The notes: generated by a model not told the origin, from the sequence alone. A stretch of DNA of 9,252 nt from Haloferacaceae archaeon (GCA_028274825.1 JAQCMZ010000064.1:1-9252); one strand, 5' to 3'. Counted from the stretch's first letter, positions 1 to 6,297 are shown. Program-made: numbers and translations.

Positions 1-232
1 TGGTCGGTCGACAGTGTGGAAATGCGACTCCCCTCAGAATCCGTCAGTGACGGTGCGACGGGAGTTGTCGTGGGCTGGTGGAGGCCCAGACCCTCACGGA
101 CACATCGGCGTGTTCGGGTGTCACTTCCAGCCACTCCCACGATGGGAAAGGTCGAGGGGGATTCCAGTCGCCTGCAGGTGCGGTGCTGGCCCAAGACGGC
201 GAAGCCTCGGGGCTTGTCCCCGAGGGACTTCA
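1..232 (+). mobile_element. Decayed 3' end of a TnpB-type (IS1341-like) element, left copy
   Basis: This stretch is clearly related to the reverse complement of 9020-9240. Shared blocks include a 20-base identity at 51-70 and 14- and 12-base identities at 95-108 and 110-121. The similarity stops just after the hairpin at 201-231, around the bases CTTCA at 228-232, as expected where an element ends. The most alike reading frame of the two copies gives a TDTSxCSGV peptide, but indels of several bases separate them and the left copy has an in-frame stop, so neither codes for an intact protein. The GC-rich terminal hairpin and position fit the right end (guide-RNA end) of IS200/IS605-family elements encoding TnpB in haloarchaea. 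That family assignment is inference. The element's 5' part would lie left of the window. Confidence 0.55.
201..231 (+). repeat. Terminal hairpin of the left element copy
   Basis: CCTCGGGG (205-212) pairs perfectly with CCCCGAGG (218-225) around a five-base loop, CTTGT. The stem extends through GAAG (201-204) with CTTC (228-231) across a two-base GA bulge. Homology between the left and right copies ends just beyond it. Such subterminal hairpins are recognised by TnpA in IS200/IS605 elements and also close the guide RNA of TnpB. The role here is inferred. The right copy has lost part of the second arm. Confidence 0.75.
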
Positions 233-277
233 CAGTTCGAGCCGAATATCGCTGCATCGAGCCCGATCGAGCGGAAC

Positions 278-287
278 GGATATGAGG
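278..287 (+). promoter_or_regulatory. Weak TATA-like box before the thioredoxin-fold gene
   Basis: GGATATGAGG lies 21 to 30 bases before the chosen ATG at 308, the spacing expected for a leaderless haloarchaeal transcript. The match to a TATA box is poor, so this is a candidate only. Confidence 0.25.
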
Positions 288-307
288 CGGCCCTCGCACA
301 TTCAGAC

Positions 308-868
308 ATGGTCGTTGCTGAATCTACGGATGAACTAGAGCGTGGAGACCTCGCACCGGCGTTTGAACTTCCCGACCCAGACGGCACTGTCCACGCGCTA
401 AACGACTTCGAAACGGATGCTGCACTGCTTGTGTTCACGTGCAACCACTGTCCGTATGCTCGAGCGAAATTCGATCTGCTGAATCAAATCGCCGCCGAAT
501 ACGCCGAGTGTGCGGTCGTCGGTATCAACCCGAATGATGCTGACGAGTATCCCGAAGACTCCGTGGAGAATATGGCCGAATATCTCGAGCAGGGAACGGT
601 CGCGTACGATGCATATCTCCGCGATGAATCACAGGATGTGGCCCGAGCGTACGGGGCACAGTGTACGCCAGACCCCTTTTTACTCTCTCGGGAAGGTAGT
701 GAGTGGGTACTCCAGTATCACGGCCGGTTGGACGATGCACCTAACCCAAACGATACCCCCTCACAGTTTCCTATTAGAGACGCTATCGAGGCAGTCCTGA
801 AAGACGAATCCGTTGATATCCGACAACAACCGGCGCGTGGCTGCTCTATCAAATGGGTCGATGAGTGA
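308..868 (+). CDS. Thioredoxin-fold (AhpC/TSA-like) protein
   Basis: A 186-residue cytosolic protein with the opening typical of peroxiredoxin/redoxin folds (GDLAPAFELPDPDG, residues 13-26). A CNHC active site (45-48) sits in FTCNHCPYAR after a hydrophobic strand. A third cysteine precedes a proline in AQCTPDPFL (118-126), probably the cis-proline loop. A fourth lies in the C-terminal GCSIKW (178-183), a signature of the small 'thioredoxin family protein' group. The likely role is thiol-disulfide exchange or peroxide-linked redox; the substrate is unknown. The frame stays open back to 14, but bases 1-232 belong to the element remnant, and the acidic haloarchaeal composition begins at this ATG, so I start here. 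It converges on the radical SAM gene with a 128-base gap. The fold is secure; the specific function is not. Confidence 0.9.
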   Translation: MVVAESTDELERGDLAPAFELPDPDGTVHALNDFETDAALLVFTCNHCPYARAKFDLLNQIAAEYAECAVVGINPNDADEYPEDSVENMAEYLEQGTVAYDAYLRDESQDVARAYGAQCTPDPFLLSREGSEWVLQYHGRLDDAPNPNDTPSQFPIRDAIEAVLKDESVDIRQQPARGCSIKWVDE

Positions 869-996
869 CGGGTCACCGTGTCGAACACAGTCAGACGAGT
901 CGCTACTCGGGTGTACACTCACCATCTCGTGTCCTTCTCATACCCGAGGTCGAGGCCCAGGCCCGAGAAAATCGAATCGATCTGATCTGCTGCGGG

Positions 997-2226
997 TCAG
1001 TCTGCGGTCGAAGACGACTCCTCGGCGTCGGTCTCGAAGGGCGGGTCTCCATGCCGTTCTGATGAGTTGAGATAACACTGCGGATCTGGTGCCGTCAAAT
1101 CGCCGGTCGATGCCAGAGCGCGCAATCGCGACCCGCCTCGACAGATCTGTCGATACCGACAGTCACCACACTTCCCGGTCAACTGCGAGTCTCGGTGTCG
1201 CAGAAACGACACCACTGGATTCGAATCGTCCTCCCAAATAGCCCCGAACGGACGGTCTCGGACGTTCCCGAGACTATACCCCTGCCAGAACTGTGTGAGG
1301 TGGACATTCCCCTGATGATCGATATCAGCGACGCGCTCGCCCGCAGGATCACCACCATTCCGTGCGAGGTAGCCGTAGACGCGACGGGCATGAGACTCAC
1401 CGAACTCTCGGCGAGCATACTCCACGAGAAACGCAGCATCAACATAGTTTCCCACTAGTAGTGTCTCAATGTTGTCTCCTCGGCTGTGATGCTCGAGAGT
1501 CAATTCACACAGCCGTTCGACAGCCTCCCGTTTTGCAGTCGGGTCGAGATCGGCCTCGGTGATGTCGGCGCCACGACCGCCGTAGGCCAAATGATAAAAA
1601 CAGAACCGATCGACGCCGATGTCAGTCAGTAACCGAACCACTGCTTCCATATCTGGGGCGGTTTGTTGTGTGATTGTATACCGAAGCCCAGTCTTGATCC
1701 CGCTATCCAGACACGCCTCAATCCCGCTGATAGCGGCGTCGAATGCTCCACTCTCGCCACGGAAGATGTCGTTTCGCTCTCGGCACCCATCCACCGATAT
1801 CCCGACATACGCCACGCCAGCGTCTTTCAACTCTCGGGCTCGACGGTGAGTCAAGAGAGTCCCGTTCGTGGATAGCACGGGGCGGATCCCGTTGTGGGTT
1901 GCGTAGCTGACCAACTCGACGAGATCGTCTCGCATCGTTGGCTCGCCACCCGAGAATAACAGAACGGGTACCCCGTATTCTGCCAACTCGTCAATCAGAC
2001 CGCGTGCCTCTTGAGTCGATAACTCGCCTGTCGCGGGGTCAGGTTCAGCCGCCGCGTAACAGTGCTCACAAGAGAGATTGCACTGCTTGGTCGTGTTCCA
2101 CACGACGACCGGTCGCTGCTGTTTTTCCTCGGTGATCTGGCGTGTTTCAGACTCCTCGGCAGCGTCGTACCGAAGACCGTCTCCCTCCGCGTCGACTCCA
2201 CAGAGCAGTTTACTGATCGAGATCAC
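997..2226 (-). CDS. Radical SAM/SPASM enzyme, partner of the small Htur_1727-like protein
   Basis: A 409-residue enzyme. CNLSCEHC (C49, C53, C56) is the CxxxCxxC motif for the 4Fe-4S cluster that cleaves S-adenosylmethionine, and SGGEP (92-96) is the SAM-binding glycine motif. A C-terminal SPASM region has C353, C356, C362 and C384 in a CGDC...CRGGS...DPQC arrangement; the position that is often a fourth close cysteine (GGC) is Ser366. The layout resembles peptide-modifying SPASM enzymes and the haem-pathway group (AhbC/AhbD/NirJ). The start is GTG at 2226, overlapping the stop of the small gene by four bases (GTGA), which implies translational coupling. The upstream gene matches my memory of the haloarchaeal Htur_1727 'rSAM-partnered' family, so modification of that small protein is the leading idea, but the substrate is inferred. 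A haem- or cofactor-related role is the alternative. Confidence 0.92.
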   Translation of the reverse strand: MISISKLLCGVDAEGDGLRYDAAEESETRQITEEKQQRPVVVWNTTKQCNLSCEHCYAAAEPDPATGELSTQEARGLIDELAEYGVPVLLFSGGEPTMRDDLVELVSYATHNGIRPVLSTNGTLLTHRRARELKDAGVAYVGISVDGCRERNDIFRGESGAFDAAISGIEACLDSGIKTGLRYTITQQTAPDMEAVVRLLTDIGVDRFCFYHLAYGGRGADITEADLDPTAKREAVERLCELTLEHHSRGDNIETLLVGNYVDAAFLVEYARREFGESHARRVYGYLARNGGDPAGERVADIDHQGNVHLTQFWQGYSLGNVRDRPFGAIWEDDSNPVVSFLRHRDSQLTGKCGDCRYRQICRGGSRLRALASTGDLTAPDPQCYLNSSERHGDPPFETDAEESSSTAD

Positions 2227-2534
2227 TCGTTTATTTCCTGAGCCTGTGACTCAACGCTTGATTCGAGAGTCTCGCGTCGGTCTTGCCCGTCTAACCGATA
2301 CGTGGAGTATCGGTGCATATTGTCCGCGAGTGTTACCCACACGTCTTGAGCGTGGTGTATAAGCAACTGAGAAGTGTGCTCGTGTGCGATATCGGCAGAC
2401 GGAGCCGTAACACTCCCGGCGTGGCGCATTGGGTCGCCCTTATCGAGTCGAATAAATATCTCCCACTCCTGAGAGGTATCCTCACCCGAACGTGGCTCGG
2501 CTTTCTGACGCGTCGGCTGGTCGCTCATACACAT
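2223..2534 (-). CDS. Small radical-SAM-partnered protein, Htur_1727/PaaB-like
   Basis: A 103-residue protein. After a polar, probably disordered N-terminus (about 1-22) comes a compact core: WEIFIRLDKGDPMRHAGSV (24-42), then an alpha-helical AHEHTSQLL stretch and a VWVTLADNMHRYS strand (65-77). This pattern, a W-x-(I/V)-F-(I/V)-R strand followed by a P-x-RH-x-GSV turn, resembles PaaB of phenylacetyl-CoA epoxidation and the haloarchaeal Htur_1727 family described as radical-SAM-partnered candidate RiPPs. Its stop overlaps the radical SAM start by four bases, so the two are made together. It may be the modified substrate or a delivery and recognition subunit; the C-terminal tail (84-103) is acidic and has no cysteine. 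The only cysteine is residue 2. Translation could instead begin at the ATG at 2528. Confidence 0.8.
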   Translation of the reverse strand: MCMSDQPTRQKAEPRSGEDTSQEWEIFIRLDKGDPMRHAGSVTAPSADIAHEHTSQLLIHHAQDVWVTLADNMHRYSTYRLDGQDRRETLESSVESQAQEINE

Positions 2535-2791
2535 TACTCATCTGTGGCTTCTGAAAATGACTGACAGAAAGTCCCACTCTCTGGGATTAGTCACGCTGTT
2601 TGGGATGTCAGCCTGCGTCTGAGGCGTTCCCCGTGAGAGGGAGCCGAAATCCGAGTACTCGTTTTGTTCAGCCTGTAGATCCCACCTGATTTCCTGAAGG
2701 CGGATCGTGAAGAATCACGTTCGCGCACGCTTGCTCGTTTCCGGACGATACCGATCATCCGGGGAGTGGTAAACAGTCTCTTTAACTCGGC
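2535..2791. other. Intergenic gap upstream of the radical SAM pair
   Basis: These 257 bases separate dph2 from the small partner gene on the same strand. No open frame or RNA gene is visible. A short hairpin (CGTGA at 2706-2710, TCACG at 2715-2719, four-base loop) is the only local structure. The gap suggests that the radical SAM pair has its own promoter, although no convincing TATA box stands out. Confidence 0.5.
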
Positions 2792-3835
2792 TCACCAGGT
2801 GCCGTGGAAGGTGTCGAATTCCAGGTCCTCCAGCGGTTTCTCGCCGATTGCGATTTCGTATTCTCCAGGCGTGAGCATCGGCGAGTGGAACTGCGGGCCA
2901 TCGTCAGTCGTGATTCGCGGACATCCCGTGTTGACGAACGCATCCATATCGAAGTTACGCAGCCGATCTGGGGTCACCTCGTCCATCGTGATCAGGTACG
3001 CGTCGTCATTGTTTTCGACGATATCGATGGCCTGGTCCCATCGGCCCTGCCCGATTTTCGTGCAGAATATAACACCCCACTTGGTTGCGTCCATCGCGCG
3101 ATGGACTGCGCCGTACCGCTGTTTCATGAATTTCTCGGTATCTGCGACTTCTACGTAGTTGTTCACCGGATCAGCAATAACGACGTTCTTTTCCGGATGT
3201 TCCATCGCCAGCCCGAGCGGGTGGAACTTGCCACCGCCCACGTACAGGATCTGGTCGGCTTCAACCTGTGCTGAAGCGTAATTACATCCTAGCACTTGTC
3301 CTTCGTGTGTGAGTCGGTCGTCTCCTCGACGAGTGTGAACTTCGAAGCCGCGATCTTCGAGCCACCCCCGCATCTTCTCGAACTGGTTCATGTGCTGGGC
3401 GGTCGTGACGAGCCCGACTGCTGGAGTATCCCCAGACGTGTCGAGTTCCCCGAGAGAGTCCTCCATAATCGGGAACGGGTCGACATTCGAGAACAGTGGT
3501 ACGTAGATGATCTTGTCCGAATCCTTCATAGGGGAATGGCCGAAGTGGACGAACACATCTGTTCGACGCATGAGATATGTGTCCAGGTCACATGCACCGT
3601 AACACGGCTGCCCGGAGATCATGAACTTGACGCCGTCGGGGGCGTGTTTCCGAAGATCATCTGCGACTTTCGGGCCGCGTCGCTTCAATCCCTCCGGGAA
3701 CTGAAGCCCGACAGTTTCGGCGTCCCGTTCATCGACCGCATCAAGGATCCGCTCGAGCTCGTAATCCCACTCTCGGTCGTGTTTCAGCGACATCCCCGTG
3801 TTTCGTAAATCGCCGTCGGAAGTACCGCCACTCAT
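2792..3835 (-). CDS. dph2: Dph2, diphthamide biosynthesis radical enzyme
   Basis: A 347-residue archaeal Dph2. It makes the 3-amino-3-carboxypropyl radical from S-adenosylmethionine and attaches it to the conserved histidine of elongation factor 2, the first step of diphthamide synthesis. Unlike classical radical SAM enzymes, it binds its 4Fe-4S cluster through three cysteines from three domains. The likely ligands here are C82 (CYGACDLD), C184 (GCNYASA) and C305 (NTGCPRI). Their spacings of 102 and 121 residues closely match those I recall for the Pyrococcus enzyme (C59, C163, C287). The GLQFPEGLKRR stretch (43-53) and the YVGGGKFHPLGLA segment (198-210) are also typical. I keep the first ATG because haloarchaeal Dph2 proteins usually carry the DLRNTGMSLKHDREWDYE leader seen here. 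It is a housekeeping gene and appears intact and monocistronic. Confidence 0.96.
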   Translation of the reverse strand: MSGGTSDGDLRNTGMSLKHDREWDYELERILDAVDERDAETVGLQFPEGLKRRGPKVADDLRKHAPDGVKFMISGQPCYGACDLDTYLMRRTDVFVHFGHSPMKDSDKIIYVPLFSNVDPFPIMEDSLGELDTSGDTPAVGLVTTAQHMNQFEKMRGWLEDRGFEVHTRRGDDRLTHEGQVLGCNYASAQVEADQILYVGGGKFHPLGLAMEHPEKNVVIADPVNNYVEVADTEKFMKQRYGAVHRAMDATKWGVIFCTKIGQGRWDQAIDIVENNDDAYLITMDEVTPDRLRNFDMDAFVNTGCPRITTDDGPQFHSPMLTPGEYEIAIGEKPLEDLEFDTFHGTW

Positions 3836-3856
3836 GTGAAATAATTCATGGCTTCA

Positions 3857-3866
3857 CGGTTAAGGA
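3857..3866 (-). promoter_or_regulatory. Weak TATA-like box for dph2
   Basis: On the minus strand the sequence CCTTAACC is centred about 27 bases before the dph2 ATG at 3835, the right place for a leaderless archaeal promoter. The TTAA core is a weak TATA match. Confidence 0.35.
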
Positions 3867-3910
3867 CCCCGTTCCGACTTGATCAGAATCGGTGAGTGTC
3901 TGGTCTCATC

Positions 3911-4096
3911 TCACGAATTCACCTCTTGGCTTTCGCTGCTTTCGGAAGAGCCTTTACTGTCAATCAGTGAATATATTCCGGAATTAAAGCCGACAACAAA
4001 CCCGCCAACACAATTGTGTACAATTGAGTACTTATACACATCCACGGAGAATACTGGTGGCTTGAGCCACCAGATGAATCCGACAATTCTTCGCAT
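3911..4096 (-). CDS. Possible small hydrophobic protein, unrecognised
   Basis: A 61-residue frame from the ATG at 4096; an in-frame ATG at 4159 would give 82 residues but runs into the TnpB remnant. It starts with basic MRRIVGFIWWLKPP, has a hydrophobic, glycine-containing middle (about residues 26-44, VHNCVGGFVVGFNSGIYSL) and ends with an acidic serine-rich tail (SSESSESQ). That charge layout would suit a single membrane segment with the tail on one side. Against it, the third codon positions are much less GC-rich than in neighbouring genes, a perfect hairpin (4054-4073) lies inside it, and both strands are open over this AT-richer stretch. It could be a recently acquired small gene or a chance frame. 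I do not recognise a family. Confidence 0.25.
   Translation of the reverse strand: MRRIVGFIWWLKPPVFSVDVYKYSIVHNCVGGFVVGFNSGIYSLIDSKGSSESSESQEVNS
4008..4019. repeat. Twelve-base palindrome in AT-rich gap
   Basis: ACACAATTGTGT is a perfect palindrome, immediately followed by a second CAATTG (4021 on is CAATTGAG). It could be a binding site for a dimeric regulator, or a chance feature of AT-rich sequence. Confidence 0.4.
4054..4073. repeat. Perfect eight-base-pair hairpin
   Basis: CTGGTGGC (4054-4061) pairs fully with GCCACCAG (4066-4073) around the four-base loop TTGA. No T-run follows on either strand, so it is not a convincing intrinsic terminator. It may be an end of a vanished element or an RNA structure. 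Confidence 0.6.
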
Positions 4097-4141
4097 GATA
4101 TGCCGTACACAATCTCGTGTGTAGAGAACTGAACTGGCAGT

Positions 4142-4355
4142 TGACTCGGTGTTTGCCACAGCCTCCAGCCGAACTCAACAGCGAAGCCGACCACGCTGAC
4201 AGTCGGGACACAAGCAGGTAACTCCAAGCCCTTTGCAGGCGACGAGTAACGGCTTCCTGGCAGAGCCACTGGGTGACTGTCCAGCAACCCTGAGACTCCC
4301 ACCCTTCACGATCGACCTGCCCGGCCAACACCGGGTGGGAGGCCCGCGCCTTTAG
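4142..4355 (+). pseudogene. tnpB: C-terminal remnant of TnpB (IS200/IS605 family)
   Basis: Two frames together spell the end of a haloarchaeal TnpB. Frame 1 at 4186-4200 reads ADHAD, corresponding to the last RuvC region (normally ADxN after the zinc finger). After a frameshift before about 4215, frame 3 reads KQVTPSPLQATSNGFLAEP, a degraded version of the usual QKVTPSP...DRSNGWLAQP tail, and runs on to the TAG at 4353-4355. An in-frame stop at 4197 and loss of recognisable zinc-finger cysteine pairs show decay. TnpB is the RNA-guided nuclease ancestral to Cas12. This piece lacks nearly all catalytic residues and cannot be active. Its N-terminal part is missing; the bases further left do not look like TnpB. 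The TnpB assignment rests on remembered family sequences. Confidence 0.65.
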
Positions 4356-4372
4356 CCGCGGGAGGATGTCAC
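4343..4372 (+). repeat. Right-end hairpin of the truncated TnpB element
   Basis: CCCGCG (4343-4348) pairs with CGCGGG (4357-4362) around an eight-base loop, followed by GAGGATGTCAC. A GC-rich hairpin followed by GGAGGATGTCAC is, as I recall it, typical of the 3' end of haloarchaeal TnpB elements and their guide RNAs. The tnpB remnant's stop codon at 4353-4355 lies within the loop, an arrangement common in these elements. Confidence 0.65.
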
Positions 4373-4383
4373 GAGTTCGATAA

Positions 4384-4503
4384 CACGCTTCTCGAAGCTG
4401 CAAAAACCGTGGGCAAGTGATGATTCCAGACACAGTCGCGAGACGGCTTCGTCTGGCAGACGGCGACCAGGTGGCCTTCACCGCTGACAGACTCGAGTAT
4501 CGA
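4384..4503 (+). pseudogene. AbrB-like (SpoVT/MazE-type) domain fragment
   Basis: The open frame from just after the TAA at 4381 reads KNRGQVMIPDTVARRLRLAD and then GDQVAFTADRLEYR. This matches the swapped-hairpin AbrB pattern: a (S/K)-x-G-Q-V-T-I-P turn, an R-x-x-L-x-L helix, then GD-x-V-x-F. AbrB domains bind DNA as dimers and are often antitoxins or regulators. There is no good start codon before the GQV motif (the codons GTG at 4414 and ATG at 4417 both cut into it), and the frame runs straight into the TnpB start at 4504 without a stop. It is therefore probably a broken gene or a relic fused to the element. No toxin partner is visible. Confidence 0.45.
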
Positions 4504-4923
4504 ATGCAGCATACGCTTCGCTTCCGCGCGTGCCCTACTAATGACGTGGCGAGCGAGGCGTGGCGTCATATCGACATCCTTCGCCAGATTCGTAACCACG
4601 CTGTCCGAAACTACTACCCCTCGCCGTTCACCGACCGGCCATCTGACTGCGACCAGCACAACACACTCACCCAGTTGACAGACCGCTGACCGACCTTCGC
4701 GGAACCATCATGTTACGCCGCACAACAGACGATTAGCCAGATCCAGGATGATCTCCAGACGCTTCAAATGCGCCGAGACAACGAATTTGACCTCGGATGG
4801 TTGCGGTGGCAAGTGGCAGGTGAATTTCGGTCGGTGTCGGACAACCAGCCCAGTCGCCGGAACACGACACGTCATCTCGCACGCGTGCGACCCATACGAC
4901 TGAGTAGTGACTTGGCGGGGTGA
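4504..4923 (+). pseudogene. tnpB: N-terminal half of a second TnpB, interrupted by a stop
   Basis: From the ATG at 4504 the frame reads MQHTLRFRACP, then SEAWRHIDILRQIRNHAVRNYY and DRPSDCDQHNTLTQL, the characteristic N-terminal domain of haloarchaeal TnpB/IS1341-type proteins. A TGA at 4687-4689 interrupts it, where related proteins usually have a short tryptophan-containing stretch. The same frame then continues as PTFAE, AAQQTISQIQDDLQTLQMRRDNEFD, LRWQVAGEFRSV, clearly still TnpB, before degrading and stopping at 4921-4923. The RuvC nuclease residues and zinc finger that would follow are absent. It is therefore a truncated pseudogene about 140 codons long, of a different copy from the C-terminal piece just upstream. 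Either could once have been mobilised by a TnpA supplied elsewhere. Confidence 0.8.
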
Positions 4924-5013
4924 GACACCACGACACCCATTCCGGGTTTCTCGGTTGATTACCGTCACTGTCATTCCCCCTGCAGATCGGTGTGATACTG
5001 CTGTAGTCCCGAG

Positions 5014-6285
5014 TCACGCAGTCTGATTGACCGCCTCGTCGTACCAGTCTGGTTCCTCAACTGTCGAGTCGTCGAGAAGCCGAGTCCCGATGACCATCCG
5101 CACTCTCTCGCTGCTAGGCGGGTGTGTGTACTGTATAGTGAGCCGCGTCACGCGGCCGTCACCTGTCACGTATGCGACCGCCTCGAAATCCTCAGTCTCG
5201 CGGAGTGGATTGGATGGCTCCCCCTCGAATCTGAGTTGATACACACGCTGACCGGGTTTTTCTACTTGCTGGAGTGATGTCAGGTTGGCCGAAAACACTG
5301 CCGCATACAGATTGATCGTCGCCCGCTCGTATCGCGCCCATCGCGCTCCAATCTGGTTCTGTGTCTTGGTGTAGATAATTCCGTCGTTGGCTTGTCGTCT
5401 ATGAAGTGCCTCACTGTCTGTGGTGAACTGGTCTCTGACGATTCGTTCTCCGTCAGTTTCCGTTCCTGCAGATTCGATTAAATATTCACTGGCGTTGATA
5501 TACCGTCCTGTCGTAGAGTATTCGATGACTGCTCCGAACGGGGGGTCGCCTTCTCCTCCGGTGTACTCGAATCTCACCTCTCGAGGACTGCCATTCACTG
5601 CTCTCCGGTGAGCGACTGCGGCTTTCGTTGGGTCGACCACCTCACTGCCGTTTATGCCGTCTGGATACGGAGATACTGTCTCCACGGCTGGTGTGGGGGT
5701 GGTCTCGTTGAGACTACTCTCGCCCTGAATACCAGACGCATCGTCTGTCGGAACAACGAGTCCGGAACTTCCCAACCCAATCACTGCTACTATCGTTATC
5801 GCCCCAACAACCAGAGCACTCATCACCGACCGCGAAATCGGAATCCCGCTAGGGTCAGCCGGTGTGCCAAACAGGGGCCCACCGAGGTGTTCGGCGACGA
5901 TAGCAGTGGCCGTCTCGCGATCGATCCCGTAAAGAAGTCTCTCGAGGATTTTCGCCGGGGGGATGATGTCGGCATCACCCTTCTCGGCAACCCACCTGAC
6001 GGGGGCTGTCTCTCGTGTCGTAACGATAATATCTGCGCCGGCACAGCCGTAGCCTGTCGGCCCTGTGACTGCGATTGTCAGTGCGTCTCTGGCCGCGTTA
6101 CCACTCGACGGCGTATCGCTAGGTTCCACACTATCGGGCCCTACAGAATGTGCGATTACTCTCCCGTCTTCGATATGGGTGTGATAGCCTCGTGCGTCCC
6201 AGATTCGTGCCACAAACGCCTGACGTTCGTGGCTTGAGAGCGCGCGGAAGCGGCGCGCGAACGCCGCCTCCGTGAGGGGTTCCAT
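5014..6285 (-). CDS. Membrane-anchored protein with an Mrr-like N-terminal domain, unknown function
   Basis: A 423-residue protein with three parts. Residues 5-135 look like the restriction-endonuclase-like fold seen at the start of some haloarchaeal membrane proteins (RQAFVARIWDARGY, a variable loop, ADIIVTTR at 84-91, then ERLLYGIDRETATAIVAEHLG). I see no clear D...(E/Q)xK catalytic set, so it may be a non-catalytic relic. A single hydrophobic segment (about 154-177) follows. The rest, after a Thr/Ser/Pro-rich linker (186-206), has a repeated beta-strand character with NGS/NAS/NLT sequons, resembling the extracellular domains of haloarchaeal lipoprotein-like families (VDPTKAAVAHRRAV at 217-230). 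A cytoplasmic N-domain and an outside C-domain are inferred. It converges on the TnpB remnants and diverges from ylbF. The function is unknown. Confidence 0.85.
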   Translation of the reverse strand: MEPLTEAAFARRFRALSSHERQAFVARIWDARGYHTHIEDGRVIAHSVGPDSVEPSDTPSSGNAARDALTIAVTGPTGYGCAGADIIVTTRETAPVRWVAEKGDADIIPPAKILERLLYGIDRETATAIVAEHLGGPLFGTPADPSGIPISRSVMSALVVGAITIVAVIGLGSSGLVVPTDDASGIQGESSLNETTPTPAVETVSPYPDGINGSEVVDPTKAAVAHRRAVNGSPREVRFEYTGGEGDPPFGAVIEYSTTGRYINASEYLIESAGTETDGERIVRDQFTTDSEALHRRQANDGIIYTKTQNQIGARWARYERATINLYAAVFSANLTSLQQVEKPGQRVYQLRFEGEPSNPLRETEDFEAVAYVTGDGRVTRLTIQYTHPPSSERVRMVIGTRLLDDSTVEEPDWYDEAVNQTA

Positions 6286-6297
6286 ACTATGTCGTAT

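Noticed and set aside
14..307. Upstream extension of the thioredoxin-fold gene to an ATG at 14, giving 284 residues
   Set aside because: Bases 1-232 are element remnant shared with the inverted copy at 9020-9240, and the added N-terminus is basic and Arg/Gly/Pro-rich, unlike the rest of the protein.
2804..3808. Long plus-strand frames at 2804-3274 and 3296-3808
   Set aside because: They are antisense to dph2, whose conserved cysteines and motifs are intact on the minus strand.
4384..4503. A functional AbrB antitoxin of a toxin-antitoxin pair
   Set aside because: There is no start codon before the GQVMIP motif, no stop before TnpB, and no toxin gene nearby.
5608..6237. A 209-residue plus-strand frame opposite the membrane protein gene
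   Set aside because: Its composition (Cys- and Arg-rich, no domain pattern) is that of a mirror frame of a GC-rich gene.
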